From Macquaria australasica (lineage: Eukaryota > Chordata > Actinopteri > Centrarchiformes > Percichthyidae): a stretch of DNA of 64,000 nucleotides. Numbering within the stretch: position 1 is the stretch's first letter; each line of letters begins with the position of its first letter. Shown here piece after piece: positions 1 to 13,110 of the stretch. The notes beneath the pieces are model-generated. The model had not been told where the DNA came from. It searched no databases and was given only the letters and a program-made list of their open reading frames with translations. Where the stretch lies: assembly GCA_005408345.1 (NCBI GenBank), contig SEMN01000080.1:992001-1056000 (forward strand), given 5' to 3'. Position numbers and translations under genes: made by a program.

Positions 1-1890
1 ATATATGCTGGGCTGCAGGTGCTGAATATTATGTTGCTTTTAATTTGCTGCCTTCCTCTGGATATCAGGTGAACTCCTTGACACTCACATTAAGGTCAAA
101 GCAAAATATCCAACTCTTCTGTAATGGCTTTGATGTTCATTGCTCAGGATATAAGTTTTGGGCATTCTTAATGGAAAAAGTGTGACTAGTGAAGGTTTAC
201 GGTTCGCTCAAAGTGCAATAAGCACCTGCAGCTCTTCATCTAATAATTTCACCTATGGCTGCATCTTCGTTTGCCATTCCTCTCTTGGAACATTCAAAAC
301 TGATCTGCCAACACAAAAGCGCTGAAAATGTCCACACAGATGGATTTTTGGTCTTGCTATCAAACAGGACTATAATAATGTCTCACATGTATTCAGTGCA
401 ACAGAACAATGGAGGTCTACGGCACAGAGGAATAAACTATATCAGGCTTTGACTACACAGAATTTATTGTTGGTTTTGTCTTTTTGTGGGATCGGTTGAC
501 AATAAGAAAAATAAAGAATGTCACCAGCCTTATCTTTGAAGAATATAGAGGAATGTCATAGCATGAGAATCAAATTTTCCATGTAAAATACATGGCGAAC
601 AACACGTGGCGGATCATGATGCTCCAAATCATTCTGGCTCCACCGCTGTGTGTGACTGCAGGGATTTGAGCAGTATTCACATTCAAAACACATGTTGTAC
701 TGCAGACTGAGACTAATAATTCAGCACATTTCTTCTTTTAAAAAGGAGGCCATTGCCTTCAACAAGATGTTCTGTACATGTTTGGCCTTGGTGTGTGTGT
801 CTGTATGAGTGTTAAATACTAATGTTCAATTAATATCCATGTCCAGAGCAGAAAGAAATGTCACTTCTTACATATAATAGAGGCTTGCCACTTAGCATAA
901 AAAACCAATGTGGATTTAAAAAAATAGATTAAAAGAATATATATATTTAGGTTTACAGCAATGGCCATTCTGTCACTGTTAAATCATATATTTTTATATT
1001 ATACCCTCCCTACAGTATATGTACCTGCAGAGCTTGACAGTCATTTTGTGTGTTGTAACAGGAAATGTCACATTAACACGGATGGCCAGGCACACTGCTG
1101 ACTAATGCAGAAATCACAGTGATGAAGGCAAGGAAAAAAAATAGCACAATACCTTATGCATTAATGTGGTATAGTATTGTTTCACCATCTTATTCATGTG
1201 TGAATAATAAATGTTATATGTCCTGATTATTTGCCTAGTCACACCTACTGTTCAGCAACCACATACATTGTTTATGTGTGTATACTTTAAAAAGTTCAAA
1301 CCACACTGAAGCTCATGTGTCACCCTCACGTAAGTTTCAGTGATAGTCTAAACATCACCCCATCACATTTACATTTACCTATGAGTAATTATTGTATTTT
1401 GCAGATGTAGGAGCATTTGCATGCACTCAAAGGGGAGTGCTTTCAGTCTCTCGTCAGCGTCTTGTCAGAGGGGGCCGTCAATAAACTGGAATGGCTGTGG
1501 TAGTAAACACACATTTTACAGTGAGCAAACATTAAACGTAACACAGATCACCTGTAGGATCAATCAGCAATGGTACTATTTATAGAATGGCCGGCAGCTG
1601 CCATTTCCGAGTATTGTGTTGTGTTTACAGAACAATCAGGACTCTCTCTGTGAGGCTGACAGTGAATTCCCACCCCTGCTCACGTCACTCACTCCATTGC
1701 AGAAGGATTCAGCTGTTGCACAGTGTTTCCTTGTTCCTGGACATGATGTAGTCTAATTATTTATCTAGAATAAACCTGCCTCCCTCATAGAAGGGGAGTT
1801 TACACTTTATCTGAAGCAACTTAAAAGCAGTGACAAACACGGTTATAAAGGTGGCTTGTTAAGGTTAAATAGGTAAAACCTGGTAAAATT
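1..1890. other. Non-coding, no feature seen
   Basis: AT-rich, mostly unique sequence. The longest open frame (255-452) has no recognisable protein character, no convincing splice context and ordinary AT-rich composition. A short TG run lies near 790-805. I see no gene, RNA or clear mobile element. Confidence 0.6.
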
Positions 1891-1893
1891 GCT

Positions 1894-2290
1894 GTGGTTG
1901 GAGACCAGTGTGTGGTCGAGTTACTTGAAAAATGTAATCAATCACTCATAACGTGTTTAAAAAGTAATGAGATTACTTTTACAATTACTCAACTTCAAAA
2001 GAAATTAATTATTTATTACATTACTTTGCACTCCAAATCCTCCAAACCCAGACGTCATATTTTCTGTATTTCACGTGTAGAGAAAGAAAACAAGACATTG
2101 TGGTTTAACAAACTGCCAGTCTATATTTTGATATTTTCTGACCATTCACAGCTAGCTTAGCCGTGGTTATTGTACACTGCACTCTGTAAGTCCCTAACTC
2201 ACAGTGAAGGTTCACACATCCTCCAACTCTGAGCAAAACCCAGGTGATTCCTGAATGTAAGCTTACCAGTGGCTAGCTAGCCAGGTAAGA
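1894..2290. repeat. Probable degraded interspersed repeat (hAT-like type)
   Basis: The stretch starts with repeated TTACTT/AGTAAT words (for example AAAAAGTAATGAGATTACTT near 1960-1977). These resemble the 'add TACTTTT' fish repeats usually assigned to nonautonomous hAT elements. The downstream part has CTAGC clusters (GTGGCTAGCTAGCC near 2270). No terminal repeats could be paired, so the limits are approximate. The assignment is from memory. An open frame at 1894-2160 crosses the repeat and is not credible as a gene. Confidence 0.35.
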
Positions 2291-2399
2291 CAACATAAAA
2301 TTCAAGTAAGACAATTTTGGAGTTACTGGAACGAGTATTCCTTCTAATTTGAGGTAGGGAGAGAAGGCTAGCTCCAAACTTTAAATATCACAAAGTCTT

Positions 2400-2960
2400 T
2401 AAGCTTGGCTGAGGTGGAAAAGTTGGTGTATCGATAAAAACAAAATGCGAGAACGTGCAAAAAAAAAAAAACAGACTTAGCGAATAAATTATGACGTACA
2501 TGAAGCATGTGACTAAATGTCCACTAAATGTCCACTGAAGCTTCCGCTCCACTGAGGAGACTAAAAATTGCTGCAGAGAAAAACATGACATACGTGTGTG
2601 CTGATGAGGAGACCAACGTTTCTGAAATTAATACATGAAACCAACAGAAATCCCATATTTCCATCACGTTTTCTACATTGTTTTCCACCGTTTGAGGTTT
2701 GACTGGCAGTCTTTTAATTACGTCTTGCCGTTGCGCCCTCTTCTTCTGCAGTGGTTTAATGGCACCAGACTGGAGAATTAGCGCCCCCAACTGGTTATCA
2801 CTTGGCACCGAACTCCTAATATTCTCATAATAGTATGGATGGAAATGCACATTAATTCACATTTTCTTTTGCTAATTTGTTCAGTTGAAATTTGTGCTGC
2901 ATTTAGATGGAAACCTGACTACGGTAATACAATACTCAGTAATGCTTTACTGCCCAACAC
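2400..2960. repeat. Probable old interspersed repeat
   Basis: Contains words I associate with a fish repeat: GGAGAATTAGCGCC near 2773 and GATGGAAACCTGAC near 2907. A perfect tandem 11-mer, ACTAAATGTCC, lies at 2512-2522 and 2523-2533. A 108-residue open frame on the minus strand (2524-2850) overlaps it and shows no domain; I treat it as a by-product. Class unknown. Confidence 0.3.
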
Positions 2961-3002
2961 TGTTGGAGATTCTCTGATTCTGTATTCTTATACTGTTGCT
3001 GG

Positions 3003-3165
3003 GTCGGTTGTGGCTCAGCAGGTAGAGCGAAGTGTCCACTAATCACATTGCGTCCTTGGGCAATAAACTGAACCCTAAATTGCTCCTGACATTGGTGCGT
3101 GAGTGTTTGTGAATGGGTGAATGAGAGGCAAAGCTGTTTAGTAAAAGCATCATATAAATGCAGCC
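3003..3165 (+). mobile_element. tRNA-derived SINE, internally deleted
   Basis: A tRNA-like head with a good polymerase III A box, TGGCTCAGCAGG, lies at 3011-3022 and is followed by GTAGAGCG. The body reads GTCCTTGGGCAATAAACTGA, then AATTGCTCCTGA and GTGAATGGGTGAATGAG. It ends in CATATAAATGCAGCC. This is the layout of a common fish SINE (the type I know as SINE_FR2 or V-SINE-like). The segment that should hold the B box (GGTTCGATTCC) is missing between CCACTAATCACATTG and the body, so this copy should not be transcribed by its own promoter. An open frame at 3043-3240 on the other strand is only a shadow. Confidence 0.8.
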
Positions 3166-3329
3166 TTGTCGGTTTGCACCTGCGGCCGATAAAGTCTTTT
3201 TAAAACGCAACCAATGCAATGAAAACCATGGCTTTCTCACAAACTGAATTCAGCAGCCAAAATTATGCAATTGCAACCAGCTCAGCATTGGAGAGGATGA
3301 CAGTGTGAGGAAAAAGTTCAAGCTTTTGG

Positions 3330-3510
3330 CCTTAAATAACATTTTTTTATTACATAAATATAACATAAATAACATCCCCCACATGGAGGCCAGAGGTTAC
3401 ACTCAGCTACACAACAGAATCCTTATATCAGGAAGGGATTTTGTGTCTTGCTCAAGGACACATCAGCAGGGCAGTTTCCTGACACACAAGCTTGTTCTGA
3501 GCTCATACTG
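3330..3510. repeat. Repeat fragment with 'cttgctcaagga' motif
   Basis: Contains an 18-base word, GTGTCTTGCTCAAGGACA, at 3443-3460. It occurs again, identical, at 21337-21354. Together with the preceding TTTATTACAT and following CAGCAG, it fits a fish retroelement tail that is common but that I cannot name safely. Poly(A) at 3545-3564 follows shortly after. Confidence 0.4.
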
Positions 3511-3695
3511 ATTTTGGAGAAAAACAAATGCATTTCTGAAAACTAAAAAAAAAAAAAAAAAAAACTTTTTTATATCAAAAGCACTTTGGACTTGAGTGGC
3601 AAATATAATTGATCAAAAAGCATTAGCTTTCATGTTGTGTAATCTTATTCTTGTGGATCCATCCCTTTCATTTACTCTCTTGCTCACGTCTTCTG

Positions 3696-3745
3696 AGGGT
3701 GTGGGGGGGTGGGGTGTGTGTGTGTGTGTGTGGGGGGGGGGGGGT
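3696..3745 (+). repeat. G-rich / (TG)n simple repeat
   Basis: Consecutive G runs are separated by TGT, T and a (TG)n tract, ending in a run of 13 G residues before GTACTG. The strand has at least four runs of three or more G, so a G-quadruplex could form. Open frames on both strands here are simple-sequence artefacts. Confidence 0.85.
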
Positions 3746-3749
3746 ACTG

Positions 3750-4880
3750 TATATATTCTGAGCAAGACATAACCACATTAGTAGTACAGTGGCTAAGTAT
3801 TAATTCCCCACTTACTTTCCTCAACAGCCACATCAGAGATTTGGAGTCTAATGATTTCTGCAGCAGAATAATAGGATCTTTCTTCACACCACCCTTTGAA
3901 GTCAAAGAGCCAGATTGTCAGGGTAAAGACTGCCACTTATGATGTGCCTTAGGTACAAATGAGAGGCATTAGTTTGCTCGACCCTCACATGAATATCAAT
4001 AGCATGCTCCATGGACTGGCCTTAGCCACGCCAGTCACTTCCTATATTTATTCCTTTTTTTTTTTTGGTAACATGGACAATTACTGGACAGTTATCAAGA
4101 GTATCAGAGTGTGAAATGACAATTAATTAAATGAAATTATCACAAAATTTATAAATGCCCACCAGACTTTTAAACTGGTTTTCTCCACTGAAAAGTCTTT
4201 GGTTGATTGCTTAACAAACATCAGCTCTGGATAGACTCCATCCCTGATTTGTTTAAAGTTTTTGATACTGCAGAACTTTTTCTATACACTGAACCTAAGT
4301 ACAGTGAGTCAGAGCACTCATGATTGGTTTCAGTGTTAGCTATAAAGCACCCGGTTTAGCAGCAGTAGCAGATGATTTCTGTCTGTGCGCTCAAGAAATA
4401 CCTTGACATCTGAATTCCTCACTTTTGTTATTGTTTGCCGTTTCGTTTGCTTCCCTTTGTCATTGTAACTACAATTATAATACCCCAATACCAGTGAAAT
4501 CTCCTTGCCACAATAAACGAGAAATTAAAATGAGAAGCACCTTAAGGTTGTCTGAATATTTGTTTCAGTATTTCTAAAGCTAGCTGGTCTGAATTATAGA
4601 GGTTTATTGGTGCTTCCAAGGACATTTTTATTGCCAGACTGTTGGAAGATCTTTGCATTATGTTCATTACTAAAGGGAAGCTATGTAGCCTGATACTTGC
4701 TAATATTCCTGTAAAAATAGTTTGAATGTGCTGTAATTGCATCATGAGTTATTACATTGGTAAATGATTGTTTTCAATGCAGAATCTAAAATGTCGTTTT
4801 CATTTCATGTATATTACCTACTGGCTGACTGATTAATGACATTAAAAATGATCCAATTAAGTAAAGACAACACATCACTA
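3750..4880. other. Non-coding, no feature seen
   Basis: Mostly unique AT-rich sequence. Short T run at about 4057-4067. Nothing that looks like an exon, RNA gene or terminal-repeat element. Confidence 0.55.
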
Positions 4881-4956
4881 ATCACATGAATTCTCACTGT
4901 ACTGATGATTCTCACTTGCAAAGCATTGCTCAGCATAATACTACTACTATTACTAT

Positions 4957-5134
4957 GAAGAAGAAGAAGAAGAAGAAGAAGAAGAAGAAGAAGAAGAAGA
5001 AGAAGAAGAAGAAGAAGAAGAAGAAGAAGAAGAAGAAGAAGAAGAAGAAGAAGAAGAAGAAGAAGAAGAAGAAGAAGAAGAAGAAGAAGAAGAAGAAGAA
5101 GAAGAAGAAGAAGAAGAAGAAGAAGAAGAAGAAA
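4957..5134 (+). repeat. (GAA)n trinucleotide tract, about 59 copies
   Basis: An uninterrupted GAA/AAG tract of 178 bases. It is preceded by CTACTACTATTACTAT and followed by ATATATAT. It is a pure purine strand opposite a pure pyrimidine strand. The 106-residue open frame across it (poly-lysine) is an artefact. Confidence 0.98.
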
Positions 5135-5459
5135 ATATATATATTTTTTCTTTGTACTATATTACAGTTCTGGCCAGGTTTTAGTGTTGAACCTCCAGAT
5201 TGTTGACAGTCACGCTGAAGTGAACACTCTCACAATGTTTTGTGATTTCTTTGGTCTGTCACCTCTACATGAGCAGTGTGTCTGCAAACATCGCAAAAAT
5301 AATAAAAATGTAAAAATTCAACAGTTGAAGTTTGCCATTTTGCTATTTGTATAAAACGCAGTGTTATGGTCTTAAATGCTATAAACATCACTGTACACTT
5401 GTGGTAATAAAAATTCACATTCACAATAATCCTAAAATCATATAACACCCCAATATAGC

Positions 5460-5741
5460 CATTAATCAGTCCTGCTAATTGATTTGCAATATTGCCCACA
5501 AGGGACTAATACTAGGGTTATTAGAGGGAGAACAGTACACACACAATATGGCTGACATTCATTTACATTATCTCACAATATATATTGTCATGTTACCTAA
5601 TACTAACAGTTAAGTGCTACGTTGTAATGAGTTGACAAGTAGACATTTCACACTATAAAATCTTCTAATCACTAATCGTTAACAAAAGGTAAATGTGGCA
5701 ATTAATCACAATATTGATTTCAGGTGATATCGCACAGCCCC
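5460..5741 (-). repeat. Interspersed repeat, 'gggctgtgcgatat' family
   Basis: Read on the minus strand, the right edge begins GGGGCTGTGCGATATCACCT (5741 downwards) and continues with ATTGTGATTAATTGCCAC. This is the typical start of a widespread fish nonautonomous DNA repeat. The other end was not located; similar AT-rich sequence runs back to about 5230. Old and degraded. Confidence 0.5.
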
Positions 5742-5744
5742 AGT

Positions 5745-8700
5745 TTATTTTCTAATCCCTCACAGCTTTTCTATCCAGAATGCCCGATCCAAAGTACCTA
5801 TGTAATACAGTATAAAGTTTTAATATTATGTATCAACACTGTCAAAGTATAAAAACAATGTGGCGACTCCGTACAGAGCCTCACACATCATACCTCCACA
5901 TGACAGTGTGCACTGGAGCGTTTAACTCTGCCACCAGACACAAGCACAAAGTGTATATCCGCACATACTGCATCTAAAACTATTGTTCCATTACTGACAG
6001 GATGAGGGATCTGCACTGAACTCTAATCAAACTTTAAGCATTTACATGATATTAAGTATGTCATTATATGACTGCTGGATCCGATGAATAAAAAGTGTGT
6101 GTTGCACACAACAGCAATGACGCCAATGTTTATTGTGTTTCTTGTCACATGCCTGCACGTTTTTGTTTTGCTTGCCCCCTCCACAGGCAGGTCAGAGAGC
6201 ACAACCAGGTAGAAAGGAGCACCCGCAGAGCACACAGGGACTCAGGACACACGGGCTCCAACCCAATTCTCCCTACTCGCCGCACGACTCCAGACTAAAT
6301 CTTTTTCAAACCTTTGTTTTTCCCCATCACTAATTTTGGTTTCATTACACGCTGTTAGGCAGAGAGAGACAGCTAAAGACAGATGGCATAAGATGCGACG
6401 GTCACGAGGTGGATTTGAACAGATGAGGCTGGGGGCTTCAGTCTGCTAGTGCACCTGGACAACTTACAGTACGATCACAACCAACCACTGCGATGAATGT
6501 AATGGCAAGCTACAAGATCGAGCTGGTCGCACAGAGATGTTTAATCATATTTTTCTGGTCTGTTCTACAGCAGGGATATGCGTGTAATGGAAAGACACAT
6601 TAGTATTCTTGAGTCCAATCTGGCTTTACAAATAACAGATGGTCTCTCTAGCATAAAAACAATTGCAAGCTAGCAGTAACTTTTTTTCTGATAATATACT
6701 TCCACATTCATATTATTTCTTGTGGTCCGGTAATGGAGACTAAATAGAAATATGAGACAGGCAGAGCCTCCCTGCACTCCCTCCCTCCTTCAGCATTTCA
6801 GTCCACTAGCATTAATTTAATGCTTCGTCTATCTAATAGTGTAATCCTATGAAATTTTCTGGTATTGTAATTTTGCCCATCACCAACTCTGAGTCATGAA
6901 GCGCAGACCCACGAGTCTATATTCCCACAGACTCAAACTCCATGAGACACCACTCTCTCTTTTTCGTTTATACGTGTGTGGGTGTGTGTTTGTGTGTTTG
7001 TGTGTATGGGTGAAAAGAGCAGGCAAGGTTGAGGTTCAGTGTGTTGTGAATGATGCCTGATTCAATCCCCAGAGACGTAAAGGGTGTAGTCTTATGCGCA
7101 CAACTGCACAGACAGAAAACGCACACGTAAACATACAGCACTTTCTCTGGCAGCACTTCCTGTCCCTCGGGAAATGGCTACACGAGAATAAGTGAGTGTG
7201 AGTGTTTGCGTGTTTGTGTGTGGATGTTGGGAGGCTAAGGCTGAAATGGAGATATTCGACAGAAACCGAGCCAGAGCACAAACTGAAAACTAGTTCAGGT
7301 ATAACAGGGCGCAGTGGCAAATTACTATATCAGAGAGGTGGACATTCCTGGTTTTCCAGCTGGATGAATTAACTGGAATCTGTCTCTTTTTTATGTAAAA
7401 ATAGGCGCGCAAATTACCACCTGAGATGAGCTTTGAGCCAGTGAGCCAGGATGCAGCCTCCCGACTTTTAATATGCATTAGATAACCTGATTTTGACATT
7501 TTATTAATAGGGAAACTGTCGGCACACGTATACAGAATTCTTTATTTAATCACTGTTATTACTATGGTGACTGTGTATCGAATGAAAAAAACGACACAAT
7601 AATCAAATTTTTATGACAACGGCATATTAATGTGCGTCAGAGAGAAAGAAGCTATTATTGTGGCCTGTGTATATTCTGCCAGTGGGTTTGCATGCAGCTG
7701 TGTTGTCCTTGAGGGAATCAATTGCATGACATTGATTTTCCTTTAGCATATATAAGAGTCGAACAACAATAGAAACTTATACCGCTCTGCTAATTTAAAT
7801 CACGGTTGACTTAATGAACAAGTGTTAAAAAACATCTATAAGATGTGAGTGACTTGATTCCCCCTGGGGATCAAATAATATTACATGCATTTTCATGCAA
7901 CACATTTTCTAATAAACCTCTCTATGATCAAATTAAAATAAAACACTATAAAACACAGGATGTAATGTGCAAACCTAATTATTATAGATCAGTACTTTTT
8001 TACTTTATTATTACAATAGTCTGAAGTATTTAGTGGGTACTTACAATGTAATTTAATCAAATGTACAGTTTTACCTTACAATATAACATATTAACATATA
8101 ATACAGATTTTTCTTTTTTAATATACAGTAAGTGCCAAAAACAGGTGTGGTTCACATGAACATTTTCAAAGTGCACTATGAAACAGACAGGGAGTTTGAT
8201 AAAAAAAAAAATTGTACAGTGGCACCGTTTTTTGCAGCATTATTGTACTGAGTTGTATTTACAAGGACTGCTTTCTGGTTTCAGATCCTGCAGAAAAGAC
8301 GTAACACAAAGGCTTCTCAAAGGAATCACTTTATAATGACTTTATTTACACATACATTAAATCATCATTTAAGTGTGAATTAATAACCGTCTATATTAAT
8401 CATTTGTATATCTCTTGATTAATCAGTATTACCAAACAAGACCACTCAGTTAATGTACAATATTTTGGAAAGCCCCTCTGCTGTTAGCACCATGCACAAC
8501 AATAGAGCCAGGATCTTTAGCTGGCAGATTTGGCCCAATCAATGTTTTACTTGTTCTTTGATTGATCCTTACTACAAACTTATTACACATTATTTCAGTA
8601 TTTCATTCATTATATTTCATTAATCATGTATGATAATGTCCAGCCTTTCCTTAACATTTTTTATTCATCACGTTATGTCCTGCAGCCAAAAGGAATAGAT

Positions 8701-8790
8701 GAAATTCATCCAATCACTCGCTGCTGCACTCAAGGAAGCATCCTTCTGCTGGTTTTGTGCCAACAAAAATAAAAATAGCATTTCCTACTA
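5745..8790. other. Non-coding, no confident feature
   Basis: No gene is supported. A splice-acceptor-like pyrimidine tract ending CCACAG (6180-6186) precedes a 48-residue open run to a stop near 6331, but there is no homology or partner donor. TG-rich stretches lie at 6973-7005 and 7195-7225. 7640-7770 is a quiet unique stretch that could be conserved non-coding DNA, but only comparison could show it. Confidence 0.5.
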
Positions 8791-8794
8791 ACAA

Positions 8795-8838
8795 AGGAAG
8801 AAAGAAAGAAAGAAAAAAAGACAAAGAAAGAAAGAAAG
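8795..8838 (+). repeat. (GAAA)n imperfect microsatellite
   Basis: Repeated GAAA units with interruptions (GAAAAAAAGACAAAGAAAG), preceded by AAAGGAAG. Homopurine tract. Confidence 0.85.
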
Positions 8839-8839
8839 A

Positions 8840-10290
8840 GCCGGCAAAAATAGAGTAGAACAGAGAGCAAACGGATGTCTATGGGTTTACTATGCAGTGA
8901 GACTGCTGTGGAAGAATAACTAAAGGCTTCATTCCCTTGGAGGACACAGAATTGGAGAAATCATTTTTTATCCACAGGCTGCCAATGAATAGCGCTCCTG
9001 CATTGCCAAATTAAGTGGTAAAGTAAGTAAGTAAAAAAAAAAAAATTTAAAGAAAGACCATGGACACCATTTTGGCTCTTATAAATGTCATTTGTTCAAC
9101 TTTAAGTTCACTACCTCAACTTTTCCAGCAGCTATTCTCTGACATTTCAACAGAGCGCTATGATTATGTCCATTATGGTAATAGGTGGTAATCAAAGGCA
9201 GTTCTATAAATTGTTCTTGTGAATTCAGTGAGAAGGCTTTGGCTGTCCTCTGTAATTGTGAGCAGCACATTTAAGGCTGCAGGATGTTTTTACACCATAT
9301 GCCACCTGTGGTACTGGCCACTGCTACAAGGCTAGATGACAGGCTTTTTGAAGGCACTGAAACATTTTCTTCCCAATGTGATAACTTCAGCGTCCCCACT
9401 ATGGTGATGAGATTTGTCCCCCTTTGTCAGGATTCTGCAATGACAGGAGCAATTGATTCCATCTGTGATTAAGCTTTCTGTGCTCACTTACTCACCCCGC
9501 TGTGCTTGTGAAATCCGGAAGATGTAGTCTGAGTTTTAATGTTGTTTTGCGCAGTATTGCCTGTTTGTTTTTGTTTTTTAATCAATAAAAGTTTTCTATT
9601 CCTGTTTACTTCTGACTACAACCAGCATCACTTATGGGTGCTCTGTTGCACCTGTAACCACACTCACCTGTGACATCACGGTGTACTGACACACCCTGGA
9701 GTACACTTCTGCATCACTGCAGCAAGGTGAGAAGTGAAACCACTGGAAATCAAAAACCACTTTAACTAGAGGAAAGGAAAGGATAAACTGCAAAGTATTT
9801 GAAAAATTGTTTCAAGAAATAAAAAAATGGGAAATTGAAAATCTGTGGCCTTGCAAGTGGTGCTGTGTTAATTACCTAACTTCATTATAAACTAGTTGAA
9901 AAGACAGAAACACACAGCACCCGTGGACCACTATAACCTTCTTTACTATTCCTGGATATAATTTAACTCTTGAACAAGGACAGGAAAAATGCAAATAAAA
10001 CAAAATTGTGTAATTCAATCCATTCTGCCTGAAGCACAGTAAAGAGGTTTAAAAAAACATTTTCAGTCCGACACATACTGTATCTGGCTCCATTTCTCCA
10101 ATGTATTTTTCTGTCTGAATTTTGTATCCTGAGCGAAGCGGGATTATCCTGTGGTGTTACATTGTGAAATTCACAGGTGAGTGTTCCTTGATAATCACGC
10201 AAATTAAGAAAATTATGTTGAGGATTGAGAATCACAAAGTGTGAGATGACTAACTAATCTCTTTGGACGTGCAGGCACATGCTGATGCAT
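8840..10290. other. Non-coding, no feature seen
   Basis: Unique sequence with an AAGTAAGTAAGT run leading into poly(A) at about 9020-9045. Open frames at 9088-9270, 9284-9472 and 9963-10235 show no domain or codon signature. Confidence 0.5.
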
Positions 10291-10292
10291 CT

Positions 10293-10318
10293 CACACACA
10301 CACACACACACACACACA
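10293..10318 (+). repeat. (CA)13 microsatellite
   Basis: Uninterrupted CA dinucleotides, followed by AGTGCACACTCAA and further short CA runs near 10360. Confidence 0.95.
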
Positions 10319-10674
10319 GTGCACACTCAACATACCCACCTAAATACACACTCAAAGACACACACACAGAGGCTTTCATCAAGTGAACGGTTTCACAGCT
10401 GGCAAAAGTAAATTGACGGCCCAAATTCAAACAGGGTTATTATGTTGAGGCTGAGGAAAGTTCACCCTTCAGATGTTATTTATTCACTTGTTCTGAGATC
10501 ACAGAGGAGAAGAGATAAGAGAACGTGTTGCGAAGTTGTTTTGCCCCCTCTGCAGAAAAGTTATTATTTACAGCCAGTTGTTCTGTTGGTAAATATTCTA
10601 TGAAATCAGCTTGTGTGCGTTCGATTGCAACAACAAATGTGATTAGGATTCAGGTGCTTCTCTCTCTGCTCCTG

Positions 10675-11640
<966 letters not shown>

Positions 11641-11705
<65 letters not shown>
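11641..11705 (+). repeat. (GT)n microsatellite, 65 bp
   Basis: Perfect GT run of about 32 units. Shorter (TG) runs follow at 11815-11827 and 11880-11899. Complementary to the CA tract 0.87 kb upstream. Confidence 0.98.
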
Positions 11706-11707
<2 letters not shown>

Positions 11708-12149
11708 GAGGGAGCTGCACAAGGTCATTAGCTTCACAGTGGTCCTGCTGGGTGATCTGGCTCAGGTACACACAGATTGGGTTTGACCTTGATATTTAGC
11801 AGTCGGCAGGGGTCTGTGTGTGTGTGTTTACGTGTTTTACATGTGTGTGAGTGGTTCTCTACAGGAGAGAGCAGGAAAATGTGTGTGTGTGTGTGTGTAG
11901 GAATGCACTCTACATCCCCCTGAACATATCCAACATACATTTTTGTACGTCCAGAGTCTGACTGTGTGTACCAACCAAGCTGTCAGCAGGAAAGAAAAAA
12001 TGTGTTTACAAAATGATTCACTCACACACAAATTGTATATAGGGCATAAAATAAATTTCACAAAAAGGGAACACTAACCCAGTTTGAGAGTAAAATCAGG
12101 TAGCGGATTCTCAATCCCATGCATGAATCTTCATTTAGTCCGGTTCCAC

Positions 12150-12520
12150 CTTAAAATCCAGGGGCTCATCACTGCCTCTGCTGCCTGTCAGAGCTCTGCA
12201 CTGTTGCCATAGCAGCGACTCTGAGCTCTTCAGCTCTTTAGCTCAGTGACAGAGGCAGTGAGCTAATGTAAACACTTGCAACAGAAAATGAAATTTATCC
12301 AGAAATGTATTTCATTTATTTTTGTTTTGTTTGTTGTTCATATTTTTTATCTTTGGTAATTTTAAAGCATGAGTTACTAAACCAAAGACCCTTTTCACAA
12401 CAGACGTTTGACTTGTCATAGTAGTATAGAAATAAATAGAAATGAGCCATCATTCATTTGACTGTTTACACCTGTGCATTTCCTACAGTCACATATCAAA
12501 ATGTCATCTGTGAAACAGGC
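12150..12520. repeat. Probable interspersed repeat with inverted arms
   Basis: 12 bp perfect inverted arms, TCACTGCCTCTG at 12169-12180 and CAGAGGCAGTGA at 12250-12261, enclose 69 bases rich in CTCTGAGCTC and CAGCTCTTTAGCTC. Downstream wording (CTTTTCACAACAGACGTTTG near 12390, CTGTTTACACCTGTGCATTT near 12462) matches repeats I recall from perch-like fishes. Class unknown. Confidence 0.4.
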
Positions 12521-12809
12521 CTGTTATGTTACTAATATAATGAAAATGTGAAATATTGAGGCAATATGGTCAAATGAGATTTGTACAAAAGCTTGATGAT
12601 TGTCCTTGATAAACTAGAAAATGACAGCATGTGTACAGTCATTTCTACTACTTCACTCTTCAAGCCTAATGAGTTTCACCTCAGATAACAGAGAACCTTG
12701 AAACTTCCTGAATGTATCTTCAACCTTTTTGTAGCGTCTTTCTAAACATTACATAGTGTGTATTAGGTGCTACAATGGTTGCAACAGATACTATGCGTTC
12801 TCTCTTAAG

Positions 12810-13110
12810 TTAGGGTGCAAAGTCCACACTAAACTATACGTTGAAACTAGTTAGTTAAATACTAAATCTGAGTCGATGTTTGGTTGTACCAAAGGTTCAT
12901 CTTAGGTTCTCTGGCGTAAAGCCCACACCAACCAAAATATCGTTTTCACTTCCTGTGGCCAATACTGTGTTGTCTCTTGTGCCCAGTTGTCTTTGAACAC
13001 TTTGCTACGCAATACCATAGAGGCTAACAGCTAGAAATAGCTAACGTTAATCAGCAAACAACAACAAAAAGGTGGATTAACTAGGACAAAGCATTATAAT
13101 ATACTAGTAT
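12810..13110. repeat. Possible interspersed repeat
   Basis: Words such as GTAAAGCCCACACCAACCAA near 12916 and ACCATAGAGGCTAACAGCTAG near 13013 recall a dispersed fish repeat. Ends not resolved; this is recall, not an alignment. Confidence 0.25.

Noticed and set aside
4886..5206. 106-residue poly-lysine open frame
   Set aside because: Translation of the (GAA)n tract.
6150..6331. Possible terminal exon after a pyrimidine tract and CACAG
   Set aside because: No partner donor, polyadenylation signal or recognisable protein; overlapping frames are equally open.
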